Shown: positions 1-8,284, numbered from the stretch's first letter. The stretch is 64,000 nucleotides of DNA from Bauldia sp. (GCA_028284325.1 JANQRX010000001.1:186001-250000); one strand, 5' to 3'. Translations and numbers: made by a program. Notes: generated by a model not told the origin, from the sequence alone.

Positions 1-628
1 CCATGGGGCTGCCGGTCCAGTCGGAGGCGAGATAGTCCTTGCCGGTCGCGTCCTTGACCGCCTTGGCCTGGGCCATCAGCTCCTCGACGCTGCCGGGAAC
101 CTGGACCGTACCGTCGGCGTTGACGAGGCCCGCCTCCTTCATGATGTCGACGTTCACGTGCCACAGGGTGGCGTGGAAGTCGAAGGGCACGGCGTAGATC
201 TCGCCGTCATGCGTCACGGCGTCGACGGCCAGATCGGCCCAGTCGCCAACGTCGATACCGGCGCCGGCGAGATCGTCGGTCAGCGGTGCGATGGCGCCGA
301 GGCTGGCAAATTCGAGGACGCGGTGGCGATGCATGACGTGGACGTCCGGCGGGTTGCCGCCGGCATAGGTCGTCTTGATCTGGTCGTAGTAGTTGTTCCA
401 CTCGGTCGGCAGCGTCGTCACGGTGATGCCGTTGTCGGCTTCGGAGAACGCGTTGATGATCGACTGGATGATGCAGGACTCGCCGACCGCCGTGGTCGGG
501 TCGGTACCGGCATTCTCGCAAGCGCCGAAGAAGCGGCCGAGGGTGATCTCGACTTCCGCCATCGCCGGCATCGGCATCAGGGTTGTGACCGTGGCAGCGA
601 CCGCGGCCGAGTACAGCAGGCGTTTCAT
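1..628 (-). CDS. ABC transporter substrate-binding protein (sugar type), C-terminus cut by window edge
   Basis: Periplasmic solute-binding protein of the extracellular family 1 type that delivers substrate to the two permeases encoded just upstream. The visible 209 residues begin with a clear Sec signal peptide (basic KR, hydrophobic core, AMA cleavage site near residue 24). They continue with a family-typical N-lobe (an EWNNYYDQIKT segment, then VHVMHRHRVLEFA). The start ATG at 628 has a GGGAGG ribosome site a few bases upstream. It is the third gene of its operon after two permeases, which is unusual because the binding protein usually comes first. The C-terminal half lies outside the window, so the substrate cannot be judged. 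The operator module at 2816-2879 makes sulfated sugar or a related compound the best guess. Confidence 0.88.
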   Translation of the reverse strand, partial: MKRLLYSAAVAATVTTLMPMPAMAEVEITLGRFFGACENAGTDPTTAVGESCIIQSIINAFSEADNGITVTTLPTEWNNYYDQIKTTYAGGNPPDVHVMHRHRVLEFASLGAIAPLTDDLAGAGIDVGDWADLAVDAVTHDGEIYAVPFDFHATLWHVNVDIMKEAGLVNADGTVQVPGSVEELMAQAKAVKDATGKDYLASDWTGSPM

Positions 629-666
629 GGGAACCTCCCGTTTCGCTGGTTCTTGTGGACGGGTAC

Positions 667-1506
667 TCATTTCGCAGTACCCAGTGCGATTCCGCGCACG
701 ACGAAGCGCTGGAAGACGATGAAGAGGGCGACCACCGGCACACTCGCGATGACGCCGGACGCCATCAGGCGCCCCAGGCCTTCGGTCATCGCGAAGTTCT
801 CCTGGATCGAGGCGAGCCCGACGGTGATGGTGAACATCTCCTGGCGCTGCGCCGACACCAGCGGCCACAGGAAGTCGTTCCACGCGTAGAGGAACGTCAG
901 GATGGCGAGCGTGGTGATGGCCGGCAGCGACAAGGGCAGCATGATGCGGGTGAAGATCGTGAAGCGGCCGGCGCCGTCGAGTTCGGCGGCCTCCTCCAGT
1001 TCCCTTGGGATGCCGAGGAAGAACTGGGTCATCAGGAACACGCCGAGTGGCACCGCCAGGCGCGGGATGATCAGGCCGATGTGGGTGTTGAGCAGGCCCC
1101 AGTCCGCGAACATCGTGTAGAGCGGAATGAAGACCACCTGCTCCGGCACCATCAGGCCGGCGAGCACCAGCGGGTAGACGATCCGCTTGCCCTTGAACGG
1201 GATGCGCGCGAACGCGTAGCCGGCCGTGGTCGACAGGAACAGGACGAGCGCCGTCATCCCGACCGCGACGATGAAGCTGTTGAGGAACCAGCGCGGCGTC
1301 AGCCCGAGCGAGAACAGCCGGATGAAGTTGTCCCAGGTGAAGGGGATGGGGATCAGGCCCCAGGCCGTGTTCGACGTCGTGCGGGCAAGCAGCGCGTTGG
1401 GCTGCAGCGACAGCGACGTCATCCAGATGGTGGGGATCGACCACGCCAGCGCCAGCACGCCCAGGGCCGCGACGATGATCCAGTAGGTGCGCTGGTGCCG
1501 CGACAT
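667..1506 (-). CDS. ABC transporter permease, MalG-type (CUT1)
   Basis: Inner-membrane permease subunit of a carbohydrate ABC importer, 279 residues, about the usual MalG length. Six hydrophobic segments are visible. The ATPase-docking EAA loop is canonical (EELEEAAELDGAG, then IMLPLSLP), with the invariant glycine present. I chose the ATG at 1506 (MSRHQRTYW) because it lies one base beyond the stop codon of the partner permease, so the two are translationally linked. A longer reading would overlap that gene for no benefit. It sits between the MalF-type permease and the binding-protein gene. No ATPase gene is visible in this operon. Confidence 0.9.
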   Translation of the reverse strand: MSRHQRTYWIIVAALGVLALAWSIPTIWMTSLSLQPNALLARTTSNTAWGLIPIPFTWDNFIRLFSLGLTPRWFLNSFIVAVGMTALVLFLSTTAGYAFARIPFKGKRIVYPLVLAGLMVPEQVVFIPLYTMFADWGLLNTHIGLIIPRLAVPLGVFLMTQFFLGIPRELEEAAELDGAGRFTIFTRIMLPLSLPAITTLAILTFLYAWNDFLWPLVSAQRQEMFTITVGLASIQENFAMTEGLGRLMASGVIASVPVVALFIVFQRFVVRGIALGTAK

Positions 1507-1507
1507 G

Positions 1508-2665
1508 TCAGCCGTCCTCGCTGCGGCTGATGCGCAGTTGCGCAAACGAGAACACCAGCATGATCGCGAACAGGAACATCGAGATCGCCGCGGCGCGGCC
1601 GAGCTCGGAGTCGCGAAAACCGCTCTGGTAGATGTAGCGGACGAGGACCTGGGTGGAGTCGTTCGGTCCGCCCTGGGTCATGATGTGCGACTGGCCGAAC
1701 ACCTGGAAATGGGCGATCGTCTGCAGCACCACGACCAGGGTCGTGGTTCGCCTGAGGCCGGGCAGTGTGATGTGGCGGAACAGGTCCCAGTTGTTGGCGC
1801 CGTCAAGCAGGGCGGCTTCGTAGCGCTCGGTCGGGATCGCCTGCAGGCCGGCGAGGAACAGCACCATGGCGAAGCCCATCGACCACCACACGGTGGTCAT
1901 GGCGATGGCCGGCATGGCGAGGAACTGGTTGGTGAGCCAGATGATCGGCTCGGCGCCGAAGACGCGCCATATGGTGGCGATGAACCCCTGCTGCGGGTTG
2001 AGCATGAACTGCCACATCAGTGTCACCACCGACACCGAAAGGACGTGCGACATGAAGAAGACGGTGCGGTAGGTCGCCATCATCTTCGTCGGCCGGTTGA
2101 GGGCGATGGCAAGGCCCAGTCCGATCGCGGTCACGGCCGGGACCGTCAGCACGACGAACAGCAGGGTCTTGCCGACGATCGGCCAGAAGCGCCGGTCGAA
2201 CCAGCGGCCGTCTTCGCCGGGATGGATGCCGAACATGACGAACAGGGCGAGGGCGACGACGCTCACCACGACCGCGGTGCGACGCGACACCTGACCGGCA
2301 AGCGCCAGCACCCAGGCCGCCAGAACCGCCGCCAGGCACGTCAGCCGCAGCTCCCACGCGCCCCCGGTCAGGCTCCAGGTCATGTTCCGGCCCCACAGGA
2401 ACCGGACGTAATTCTTGAAACCCACCCATTCCTTGGCGTTCGGATCGAACGCCACCGCCATCAGGTTCCAGTCGTGGAAACTGATCCAGATGCCCTTCAG
2501 CATCGGAAAGACGAGGAAGACCGCGTAGACGGCCAGGAAAGGTGCGAGGAACAGATAGCCCTGGATCGTGTCGCGGTGCCGCTGGAGGCGCACCGCCCAT
2601 CCGACCGAAGCGGTGTCCGGGACCGATATGCGCAAGTCCGTCACGACCGGCCCGTCCGTTGCCAC
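1508..2665 (-). CDS. ABC transporter permease, MalF-type (CUT1), with extra N-terminal membrane insertion
   Basis: Inner-membrane permease partner of the MalG-type protein, 385 residues, longer than the usual 290-310. The excess is an insertion between about residues 85 and 150 that contains two more hydrophobic stretches, reminiscent of the larger MalF architecture. The EAA loop is canonical (ERYEAALLDGANN, then ITLPGLR). No ATG opens the frame. GTG at 2665 is the longest start but lacks a clear ribosome site, and GTG at 2644 is an alternative. This is the first gene of the operon, about 150 bases below the LacI-type operator at 2816-2847. The family assignment is firm; the substrate is inferred from the linked sulfatases. 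Confidence 0.87.
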   Translation of the reverse strand: MATDGPVVTDLRISVPDTASVGWAVRLQRHRDTIQGYLFLAPFLAVYAVFLVFPMLKGIWISFHDWNLMAVAFDPNAKEWVGFKNYVRFLWGRNMTWSLTGGAWELRLTCLAAVLAAWVLALAGQVSRRTAVVVSVVALALFVMFGIHPGEDGRWFDRRFWPIVGKTLLFVVLTVPAVTAIGLGLAIALNRPTKMMATYRTVFFMSHVLSVSVVTLMWQFMLNPQQGFIATIWRVFGAEPIIWLTNQFLAMPAIAMTTVWWSMGFAMVLFLAGLQAIPTERYEAALLDGANNWDLFRHITLPGLRRTTTLVVVLQTIAHFQVFGQSHIMTQGGPNDSTQVLVRYIYQSGFRDSELGRAAAISMFLFAIMLVFSFAQLRISRSEDG

Positions 2666-2985
2666 AAGCCGCGACCGCGGCCGCCCCGCAGGGCGCCCGA
2701 TCCCGCGCGACTGTTCCTGGTGTCGTTCCGCACGTGCCGCATCGCTGTCGAACGGCGATTGGACAACATCGTCCTAAACAAACTCCAACTCTCCACAGAA
2801 CGACCGTTTTGCGACAATGAAAGCGCATTCAGAAAGCGCTCTCATTTGCCGCCGAATGGGGGTGCTTGTCAAGCGTTGTTGCTGCCGAGGCGCGGGATCG
2901 CCGCGTGGAGAGGCAATGTCCAATCGAATGTCGTGGAACGTCGGGGCCTCCGGCGTACTCGACGACGCGGCCGCGGCTTGTCCCG
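2666..2985. other. 320-base gene-free region between the transporter and sulfatase operons
   Basis: No convincing gene lies here. The stretch holds the untranslated leader of the MalF-type permease (2666-2815), the operator/promoter module annotated separately (2816-2879), and about 105 bases after the sulfatase stop in which I see no clear terminator. Local base composition around 2760-2880 is more A/T-rich than the flanking genes, as expected for a promoter. Confidence 0.7.
2816..2879 (-). promoter_or_regulatory. LacI-type operator plus minus-strand promoter, copy A
   Basis: Bases 2816-2847 are identical over 32 bases to 6007-6038 and contain two tandem near-palindromes centred on GCGC (GAAAGCGCATTC and GAAAGCGCTCTC), the form expected for LacI-family operators. 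Nineteen bases further on, 2866-2879 is again identical to 6057-6070. Read on the minus strand this second block contains TTGACA (2872 to 2867). A weak -10 (GCAAAT, 2849-2844) follows at 17 bases, inside the operator. A repressor bound here would block the promoter of the ABC transporter operon. Repressor identity is inferred from the LacI gene at 6119. Confidence 0.72.
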
Positions 2986-4455
2986 CTACGTGGCCAGTTC
3001 GTAGCGCGTACGGGGCAGGGGAAGGGGGTCCTGCACCCGGAGCATCCAGGTGACGAGCTCGGCCGTGAGGTCGGCCTGAACATGCGCATGGTCGGCGCGA
3101 CCGGCCAGATTGACGGTTTCGGAAGGGTCGTCGGGCAAATGGTAGAGCTGCACCGTCCCCTCCATATCCGCCACCAGTTTCCAGTCGCCCTTGCGCACCA
3201 TGCGCACCTGTCCGGCCTGAGTCCACGAGTTCAGGCAGTCGTAGGCGCCCCAGGTCACCCCGTCGGGGCTGGGCGTGAATCCGTCGTCCCGAGGGTCGAG
3301 TGTGGCAGCGCCGTCGAGCCGATAGCTGCCGCCCATGCCGCTCTCCGCGTAGGCCGACGAAAACGCCGCGCCGTCGTCCGCGCCGGCCAGAAGCGGCCAG
3401 AGGCTCCGCCCCTGCACCGAGATCGGGCAGTTTGCCTCGGCGATGTCGCAGATGGTCGGGAAGAGATCGGTGAGGCTGACATGGGCGTCGTGCGGTGTGG
3501 CCGAAGCGCGAATGCCCGGACCGGTAAAGGACAGCGGGATACGCGTCAGCGCCTCGGACAAGTCCGGGCCTTTGCGCATCAGCCCGTATTCGCCGACGAA
3601 GTCGCCGTGGTCGGACATGAAGATCACGATGGTGTCGCTGAGCCGCCCGGTGTCGTCCAGCCACGTATGCAACCGCCGGATCTGATCGTCGATCATCCGC
3701 AACTGGCCGAGGTAGTTGGCCCGGGCGCGCGGTAGCTGGTCGACGAAATCGGGAAAGGCGCCGATGAAGCGATCGCGGCACCATTGGTATTTGTAACTGA
3801 GTCCCGCCAGCGCCTCGGCCCCGGCCGCGTTCGCCGGCAACTCCTCCGGCGGGAACATGGAAAAGTAAGGCTCGGGCACCTGGAACGGATTGTGCGGTTC
3901 GGGGATGGAGAGCCAGAGGAAATAGGGGTCGGCCAGCGTGTCGATCCAGCCCATCGCCTTGTCCACCAGCCGGTAGGGGAACTGCACCTCCGGCGGAAAG
4001 GGCGTCGCCTCCTTCCACATGTGGAAATGCGTATCCTTCAGGAAGGCCGCGAAGGCTCTGGTCTGCGGGTCGTCGTCGTCATCCGCCATGTCCAGATGAC
4101 CGGCGGTGAGGCCGAAATCCAGCGTGTCCGGATCGGTGTGGGAGTGGTTCTTGCCGCACAGCCCCACCTTGTAGCCCGCTTCCCGCAGCACCTGCCAAAG
4201 GTCCTTCTCGTAGACCGCGTCTGGCAGGTTGTGATTGGTGCGCACCCGCGTCGCCGACGGGTAGCGTCCGGTGAGCAGGCTGGTCCGCGCCGGCGCACAT
4301 TGCGGTGTCGATGTGTAGGCGCGGTTGAACCACGTGCCTTGTGCCGCAAGCGCATCGAGAAACGGCGTGGTGTCCAGCGGGAACCCCTCGCGGGCGCTTT
4401 GGTCGGCGCGCTGCTGGTCGGTCATGATCAGGATGATGTTCGGGCGATCGGCCAT
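2986..4455 (-). CDS. Sulfatase, cysteine type, cytoplasmic
   Basis: Type I sulfatase, 489 residues, hydrolysing a sulfate ester. The N-terminal metal-binding stretch (NIILIMTDQQRAD) is followed by the sulfatase signature CAPARTSLLTG, in which Cys53 is the residue converted to formylglycine. A second metal/active-site region reads IVIFMSDHGDFVGEYGL. No signal peptide is present, so action is expected in the cytoplasm after import of the sulfated substrate. The gene follows the other sulfatase by 17 bases in one operon. A formylglycine-generating enzyme must be encoded outside the window. Annotation as arylsulfatase, choline sulfatase or glycan sulfatase would be a guess. Confidence 0.9.
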   Translation of the reverse strand: MADRPNIILIMTDQQRADQSAREGFPLDTTPFLDALAAQGTWFNRAYTSTPQCAPARTSLLTGRYPSATRVRTNHNLPDAVYEKDLWQVLREAGYKVGLCGKNHSHTDPDTLDFGLTAGHLDMADDDDDPQTRAFAAFLKDTHFHMWKEATPFPPEVQFPYRLVDKAMGWIDTLADPYFLWLSIPEPHNPFQVPEPYFSMFPPEELPANAAGAEALAGLSYKYQWCRDRFIGAFPDFVDQLPRARANYLGQLRMIDDQIRRLHTWLDDTGRLSDTIVIFMSDHGDFVGEYGLMRKGPDLSEALTRIPLSFTGPGIRASATPHDAHVSLTDLFPTICDIAEANCPISVQGRSLWPLLAGADDGAAFSSAYAESGMGGSYRLDGAATLDPRDDGFTPSPDGVTWGAYDCLNSWTQAGQVRMVRKGDWKLVADMEGTVQLYHLPDDPSETVNLAGRADHAHVQADLTAELVTWMLRVQDPLPLPRTRYELAT

Positions 4456-4472
4456 GTTGCGCGCATCTCTGG

Positions 4473-5909
4473 TCAGGGCAGGACGTGGTCCACGAAGGCT
4501 TCCAGCATCGCCGTCTGAAGCTTCGCCAGCGGCGCCTGGTAGTCGGGGCGGTCGAACACGTTGTCGAAGCAGTCGGGGTCCACCGTCATGTCGTAGAACT
4601 CGTGATAGATCCTGCCGCTCTCGCGCGACCGGGCGCGGATCAGCTTGTACCGGTCGTCGCTGAGACAGAAGAAGTTCTCGCCCTCGGCAAGCGCATGGTC
4701 GTAGCCGCCCCGCGCGACGACCTCGTCAAGCGGCGCGCCGTCGACCGTCGGCACGGGGGCGGCGACCGCCTTGGCGATGGTGGGCAGGATGTCGATCGTC
4801 TGGACGCGCTCGTCGACGACGTGGCCACCGGTCCAGCCCGCGCCCGAGACGAGAAACGGCACCTTCAGCACCTCGTCATAGCCGCAGTTGTTCTTCCCCC
4901 AGAGCCCGTGATTGCCGAGCATGTCGCCGTGATCGGTGGTGAAGATTACGAGCTGGTCGTCGCCGAAGGTCCGCTGTGCCGCGGCCAGCACATCGCCGAC
5001 CTGGTCGTCGATCAGCGACATGTTCGCCAGGTAGTGCTGGCGCATGCGCTGCCAGTAGGCATCGTCGTAGTTCCGGCACGCGCCGCCCGGCGCATAGGTC
5101 GCGCCGTCGATGCCGCCACCGCCCGTGTAGCTCTGATAGTGAATGCGGTCGTCGCGGTTCCACGCGCCCTGGCGTCGTGCCATCGGCGGCAACCGGTCCA
5201 ACGCGACCCGATCGAGGTACGCCTCCGGCGGGTCGATCGGATAATGGGGGCCGGAAAACGACACCCACATGAAGAGGTCCCGTGCAGCGTCCCAGTCCTG
5301 CAGGTACCGGACTGCCTCACCGCCGACCCACCGGTCGGGATGCCACCTCTCCGGTCCGGGGAAGGTGAAGACCCCGCCGTTTTCCCGGTTCCATGCTTCC
5401 CGCCGGTAGGCGGCCAGATGACCGGCACGATCCAGCGCGCGGCTGTAGTCGTCGTACTGCCAGACCGAGACGTTCTTGTCGTCCTGGAGCGCCAGATGGT
5501 CGATGCCGAGGCTGAGATAGTAGTCACGCGTGGCCGGACTTTCGGCCGTGGCATCGGGCTCGAACGTGCCGTAACGCACAGGCTCGAAATGGCATTTGCC
5601 GACATGCGACGTCGCATAACCGGCGTCCGCGCAGGTCGTGTAGAGGTTGGGCAGCTCGGGCGGGACCAGCGCGGCGCGGAAGTTGCTGTAGGCGCCGTGC
5701 CGGCGCGGATAGCAGCCGGTCAGGATCGAGCACCGGCTCGGCAAGCACCAGGGACTAACGGTGTAGGCGTTGTCGAAGCGTGCGCCCCGTGCGGCGATAC
5801 CGTCGATATGCGGAGTGGCGATGGCCCGGCAGCCATAGGCCCCGAGCGTGTCCCGCCGCTGTTCGTCGGTAGTGATCAGGAGAACCAGTCTCGGCCGCGC
5901 GCCTGTCAT
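4473..5909 (-). CDS. Sulfatase, cysteine type, cytoplasmic (first gene of operon)
   Basis: A second type I sulfatase, 478 residues and clearly divergent from its neighbour. The metal-binding start reads LVLLITTDEQRRDTLGAYG. The signature CLPSRCSILTG places the formylglycine cysteine at residue 55, and VIFTTDHGDMLGNHGLWGK is the second metal-site region. No signal peptide is seen. It is the promoter-proximal gene, starting about 98 bases from the operator module at 6007-6070. Two different sulfatases in one operon suggest a substrate carrying sulfate at two positions, or two related substrates. That last point is inference. Confidence 0.9.
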   Translation of the reverse strand: MTGARPRLVLLITTDEQRRDTLGAYGCRAIATPHIDGIAARGARFDNAYTVSPWCLPSRCSILTGCYPRRHGAYSNFRAALVPPELPNLYTTCADAGYATSHVGKCHFEPVRYGTFEPDATAESPATRDYYLSLGIDHLALQDDKNVSVWQYDDYSRALDRAGHLAAYRREAWNRENGGVFTFPGPERWHPDRWVGGEAVRYLQDWDAARDLFMWVSFSGPHYPIDPPEAYLDRVALDRLPPMARRQGAWNRDDRIHYQSYTGGGGIDGATYAPGGACRNYDDAYWQRMRQHYLANMSLIDDQVGDVLAAAQRTFGDDQLVIFTTDHGDMLGNHGLWGKNNCGYDEVLKVPFLVSGAGWTGGHVVDERVQTIDILPTIAKAVAAPVPTVDGAPLDEVVARGGYDHALAEGENFFCLSDDRYKLIRARSRESGRIYHEFYDMTVDPDCFDNVFDRPDYQAPLAKLQTAMLEAFVDHVLP

Positions 5910-6006
5910 GCCGGTTTCCCTTGTCCGGCCATGCGACCGCGGTCGATGACGCCTGGACGACGAACGATCCGGATTATCTGCCCCCAGGTAACGGCTGATT
6001 TCTGAG

Positions 6007-6070
6007 AATGAAAGCGCATTCAGAAAGCGCTCTCATTTTTTAGCGAAAGGTGCTAGTTGTCAAGCGTTGT
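6007..6070 (-). promoter_or_regulatory. LacI-type operator plus minus-strand promoter, copy B
   Basis: Same module as 2816-2879. The 32-base operator is identical (6007-6038), followed after an identical 19-base spacing by the 14-base block 6057-6070. On the minus strand TTGACA lies at 6063-6058 and a -10 candidate AAAAAT at 6040-6035, separated by 17 bases. It drives the sulfatase operon leftward. It also sits upstream of the divergent LacI-family gene at 6119, so autoregulation is possible. Confidence 0.74.
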
Positions 6071-6118
6071 CAGCGAACGATCGCTTGGATACCGTCGCGC
6101 GCGAGGTGTCGGGGAGAG

Positions 6119-7186
6119 ATGGGTCAGGACAGCGAAGACACAGCGCTGGCCGCTGAGCAGGGAGATGGCGAAGCGCCGGCGAAGGCCGCGACGCTTGCCG
6201 ATGTCGCGCGCGCCTCGGGGGTCGCGCCGGCCACCGTCTCGCGGGCGCTGAACACGCCCGATCTGGTCAAGCCGCCGACCCGCGCACGGATCATGGCCGC
6301 GGTGGCGAGGCTCGGCTACTACGCCAATCCGGCGGCCCGAGCGTTGGCCGGCAGCACCTGGCGCACCGTCGGCGTGCTGGCGCCGTCGCTCGACCACATC
6401 ATGTTCCACCACCAGTTGGCGGTGTTCGAACAGGAGATGACCGCGCGCGGTTTTTCGCTCCTGATCTCGGCAACCAACTACGACCCGGAAAGCGAGGTCC
6501 GGCTCGTCCATTCGTTGCTCGGCCGCGGCGTCGACGGCGTGCTCCTGACCCACGTCGACCAGCCGGACTTCCTGTTCGGTCAGCTCGCCAACCGTGGTGT
6601 GCCCCATGTCCTGATGTCGAGCGTCGAGATCGAGGGCGCGGTGCGGGTCGGTTATGACGAGATCGAGGGGATGCGCACCGTGGTCGATCATCTCCACGCG
6701 CTCGGGCACCGCCGCTTCGCGATGATCGGCGACCGGCGGGCACAGGTCTGCGGCGAAAACCGCATCGGCGCCGTCGCCGCCCGCCTGAAGGAACTGGACC
6801 TCGAGCTGCCGCCGGAGCGGGTCTTTCGCTGCGGTGCCGACCCTGCCGAACCGCGTGCCGCCTTCCGCAAGATCATGGCCATGGAGGCGCGGCCGACGGC
6901 GATCGTCTGCGGCAACGACAACCTGGCGCTGGCCGCCATGGCCGAAGCGGCGGCGATGGGCGTGTCGGTTCCCGACGAGGTGTCGTTGACCGGCTTCGAC
7001 GGGATCGACATCGCGGCCCATCCGCGCATCTCGCTCACCACGATCCGCGCCCCGTGGCGTCGCCTTGGGCGGTTCGCGGCCGAAACCCTCAACACCGCCA
7101 TCGAAGGCGGCATCGTCGAGAGCCGCCTGGTGCCCACCGAGCTGACGGCGGGCGATTCCACGGCACCGCCGCCCGCCGGCGATTAG
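6119..7186 (+). CDS. LacI-family transcriptional regulator
   Basis: DNA-binding repressor of 355 residues. After a short acidic leader comes the classic LacI helix-turn-helix and hinge (TLADVARASGVAPATVSRALN, then ARALAG in the hinge helix). A periplasmic-binding-protein-like sugar sensor follows, ending in the conserved LTGFDGIDIA and ISLTTIRAP segments. ATG at 6119 was chosen because GGGGAGAG lies directly before it; a start further upstream would run into the operator. The gene is divergent from the sulfatase operon and adjacent to operator copy B. It probably controls both the sulfatase and transporter operons through the duplicated operator. Confidence 0.92.
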   Translation: MGQDSEDTALAAEQGDGEAPAKAATLADVARASGVAPATVSRALNTPDLVKPPTRARIMAAVARLGYYANPAARALAGSTWRTVGVLAPSLDHIMFHHQLAVFEQEMTARGFSLLISATNYDPESEVRLVHSLLGRGVDGVLLTHVDQPDFLFGQLANRGVPHVLMSSVEIEGAVRVGYDEIEGMRTVVDHLHALGHRRFAMIGDRRAQVCGENRIGAVAARLKELDLELPPERVFRCGADPAEPRAAFRKIMAMEARPTAIVCGNDNLALAAMAEAAAMGVSVPDEVSLTGFDGIDIAAHPRISLTTIRAPWRRLGRFAAETLNTAIEGGIVESRLVPTELTAGDSTAPPPAGD

Positions 7187-7233
7187 GTCGTGAACCCATG
7201 GTTCGGGATTCCCATGTTGGGTTGAACGTGATT

Positions 7234-7258
7234 CAAGCTCCTGATTTGCGGGAGCTTG
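7234..7258 (+). repeat. Hairpin preceding the transposase start
   Basis: CAAGCTCC (7234-7241) and GGAGCTTG (7251-7258) are perfect complements separated by nine bases. The right arm overlaps the likely ribosome site of the transposase. It may limit transposase translation from read-through transcripts, as known for other insertion sequences; that role is inference. Confidence 0.55.
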
Positions 7259-7261
7259 TCG

Positions 7262-7624
7262 ATGGCACGTTACGATCTGAGCGAAGTCGAGTGGTCGATC
7301 ATTGAGCCGCTGCTGCCGCCTGCGCCTCCTGGAAAGCAGCGGGTAGACGACAGACGGGTGCTCAACGGCATCTTCTGGGTTCTTCGAACGGGGTCGCCAT
7401 GGCGGGACCTCCCGGCCCGTTATGGCCCTGCGACGACGGTCTACAACCGCTACAACAGATGGGCCAAACGGGGTGTGTGGCTGGCGATCTTCGAGGCGCT
7501 TGCGGCCAAGGAACCGGCGGCGCTCCAACTGATCGACAGCTCGATCGTGAAGGCTCACCAGCACGCCGCAGGCGGAAAAAAGGGGGCCCGGATCACGCCA
7601 TCGGCCGTTCTCGTGGAGGACTGA
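7262..7624 (+). CDS. IS5-family transposase, OrfA part
   Basis: N-terminal DNA-binding part of an IS5/IS427-group transposase, 120 residues. It opens with the characteristic RYDLSEVEWSIIEPLLPP, followed by RVLNGIFWVLRTGSPWRDLPARYGP and an IDSSIVKAHQHAAGGKKG segment just before the frameshift point. ATG at 7262 is preceded by GGGAG. In intact elements this frame is joined to OrfB by ribosomal slippage at 7576-7582. Here OrfB is truncated, so at most an incomplete protein is made. Confidence 0.85.
   Translation: MARYDLSEVEWSIIEPLLPPAPPGKQRVDDRRVLNGIFWVLRTGSPWRDLPARYGPATTVYNRYNRWAKRGVWLAIFEALAAKEPAALQLIDSSIVKAHQHAAGGKKGARITPSAVLVED
7576..7582 (+). promoter_or_regulatory. -1 ribosomal slippery heptamer A AAA AAG
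   Basis: In the OrfA frame the codons read GGA AAA AAG GGG, giving the classic slippery heptamer A-AAA-AAG. A -1 slip leads into RSRGGLTTKLHAVV, the OrfB continuation that aligns with known single-frame transposases of this family. The two frames differ by exactly -1, consistent with programmed slippage rather than a random mutation. Confidence 0.7.
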
Positions 7625-7754
7625 CGACGAAGCTCCACGCCGTCGTCAATGAGCTTGGGCTACCGGTCCGCTTCACAGTCACGCCCGGACAGGCTTCCGA
7701 CAGGACCACGGCGACGGCCCTGCTGGAGGGCTTGCCGCTCGCCCCCGACATTGT

Positions 7755-8259
7755 CGCCGACCTCGGCGGCCAGCGCCTCGCGGCCGTCGATGCCGTGGCC
7801 CGCATCGTCGTCCGCGCGCCCGCGCCCGGCACCGTCGTGAAGCTCGAAGCCACGACGCCCGGTGCGGTTCTGGCGCCCGGCGGCGCGGTCGCTGAAATCC
7901 TGCCGCGCAACGCCCGGCAACTGGTGGAATTGCGGCTGTCGCCGGCCGACATCGATGTCGTGAGCCCCGGTCAGGTCGCAAGCCTTCGCCTGACCGCACT
8001 GGACCGCCGCCGCACACCGGTCGTCGACGGCACCGTTGAGTATGTCTCCGCGGACCGGCTTCTCGATCCGTCTACGGGGTCGGCCTACTATCAAGTCCGC
8101 CTCGCCATCGACGATCCGCTGCCGACCGAGGTATCGCGGGGCGATCTGTATCCCGGCATGCAGGTCGAGGCCTACGTTCGCACCGGCGCGCGCACCTTCA
8201 TGGCCTGGCTCGCCAAGCCGATCACCGACTCGTTCGCACGCGCCTTCCGCGAGGAGTAG
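7755..8259 (+). pseudogene. Truncated HlyD/PrtE-type membrane fusion protein (C-terminal fragment)
   Basis: About 160 residues matching the end of a type I secretion membrane fusion protein: VRAPAPGTVVKL (lipoyl-half return), a beta-barrel segment with LYPGMQVEAYV, and a C-terminal FREE. The N-terminal membrane anchor and coiled-coil are missing. Upstream sequence in the same frame is IS5 OrfB. An IS insertion followed by deletion probably removed the front of the gene. No intact ABC exporter partner is adjacent. The open frame from OrfB into this fragment is an accident of the junction, not evidence of a functional fusion. Confidence 0.75.
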
Positions 8260-8267
8260 GCGATGGT

Positions 8268-8284
8268 CCGGCTTGCGAGGCCGG
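8268..8284. terminator. Short hairpin between convergent genes
   Basis: CCGGC and GCCGG enclose a seven-base loop directly between the end of the HlyD fragment and the end of the TetR gene. The stem is short and no T-run follows, so this is only a weak candidate for a bidirectional terminator. Confidence 0.25.

Larger units (their letters stand above)
7187..7765 (+). mobile_element. Remnant of an IS5-family (IS427-like) insertion sequence, 3' end missing
   Basis: The first transposase frame (7262-7624) is complete. The second, entered by a -1 shift, reads GGLTTKLHAVVNELGLPVRF and stops resembling transposase near 7760, where HlyD-type coding sequence begins in the same frame. The catalytic C-terminal part and right inverted repeat are therefore gone. 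I could not identify a convincing left terminal repeat between 7187 and 7230; the left limit is approximate. The element is probably immobile. Confidence 0.72.

Noticed and set aside
7193-7223. AACCCA/TGGGTT pair as the left terminal repeat of the insertion sequence
   Set aside because: Too short, placed close together rather than at opposite ends, and no matching right end exists.
7399-8259. A single 286-residue protein spanning transposase OrfB and the HlyD tail
   Set aside because: Its first third is out of frame with real transposase until the slippery site, and the rest joins two unrelated families. It is best read as an IS/HlyD junction.
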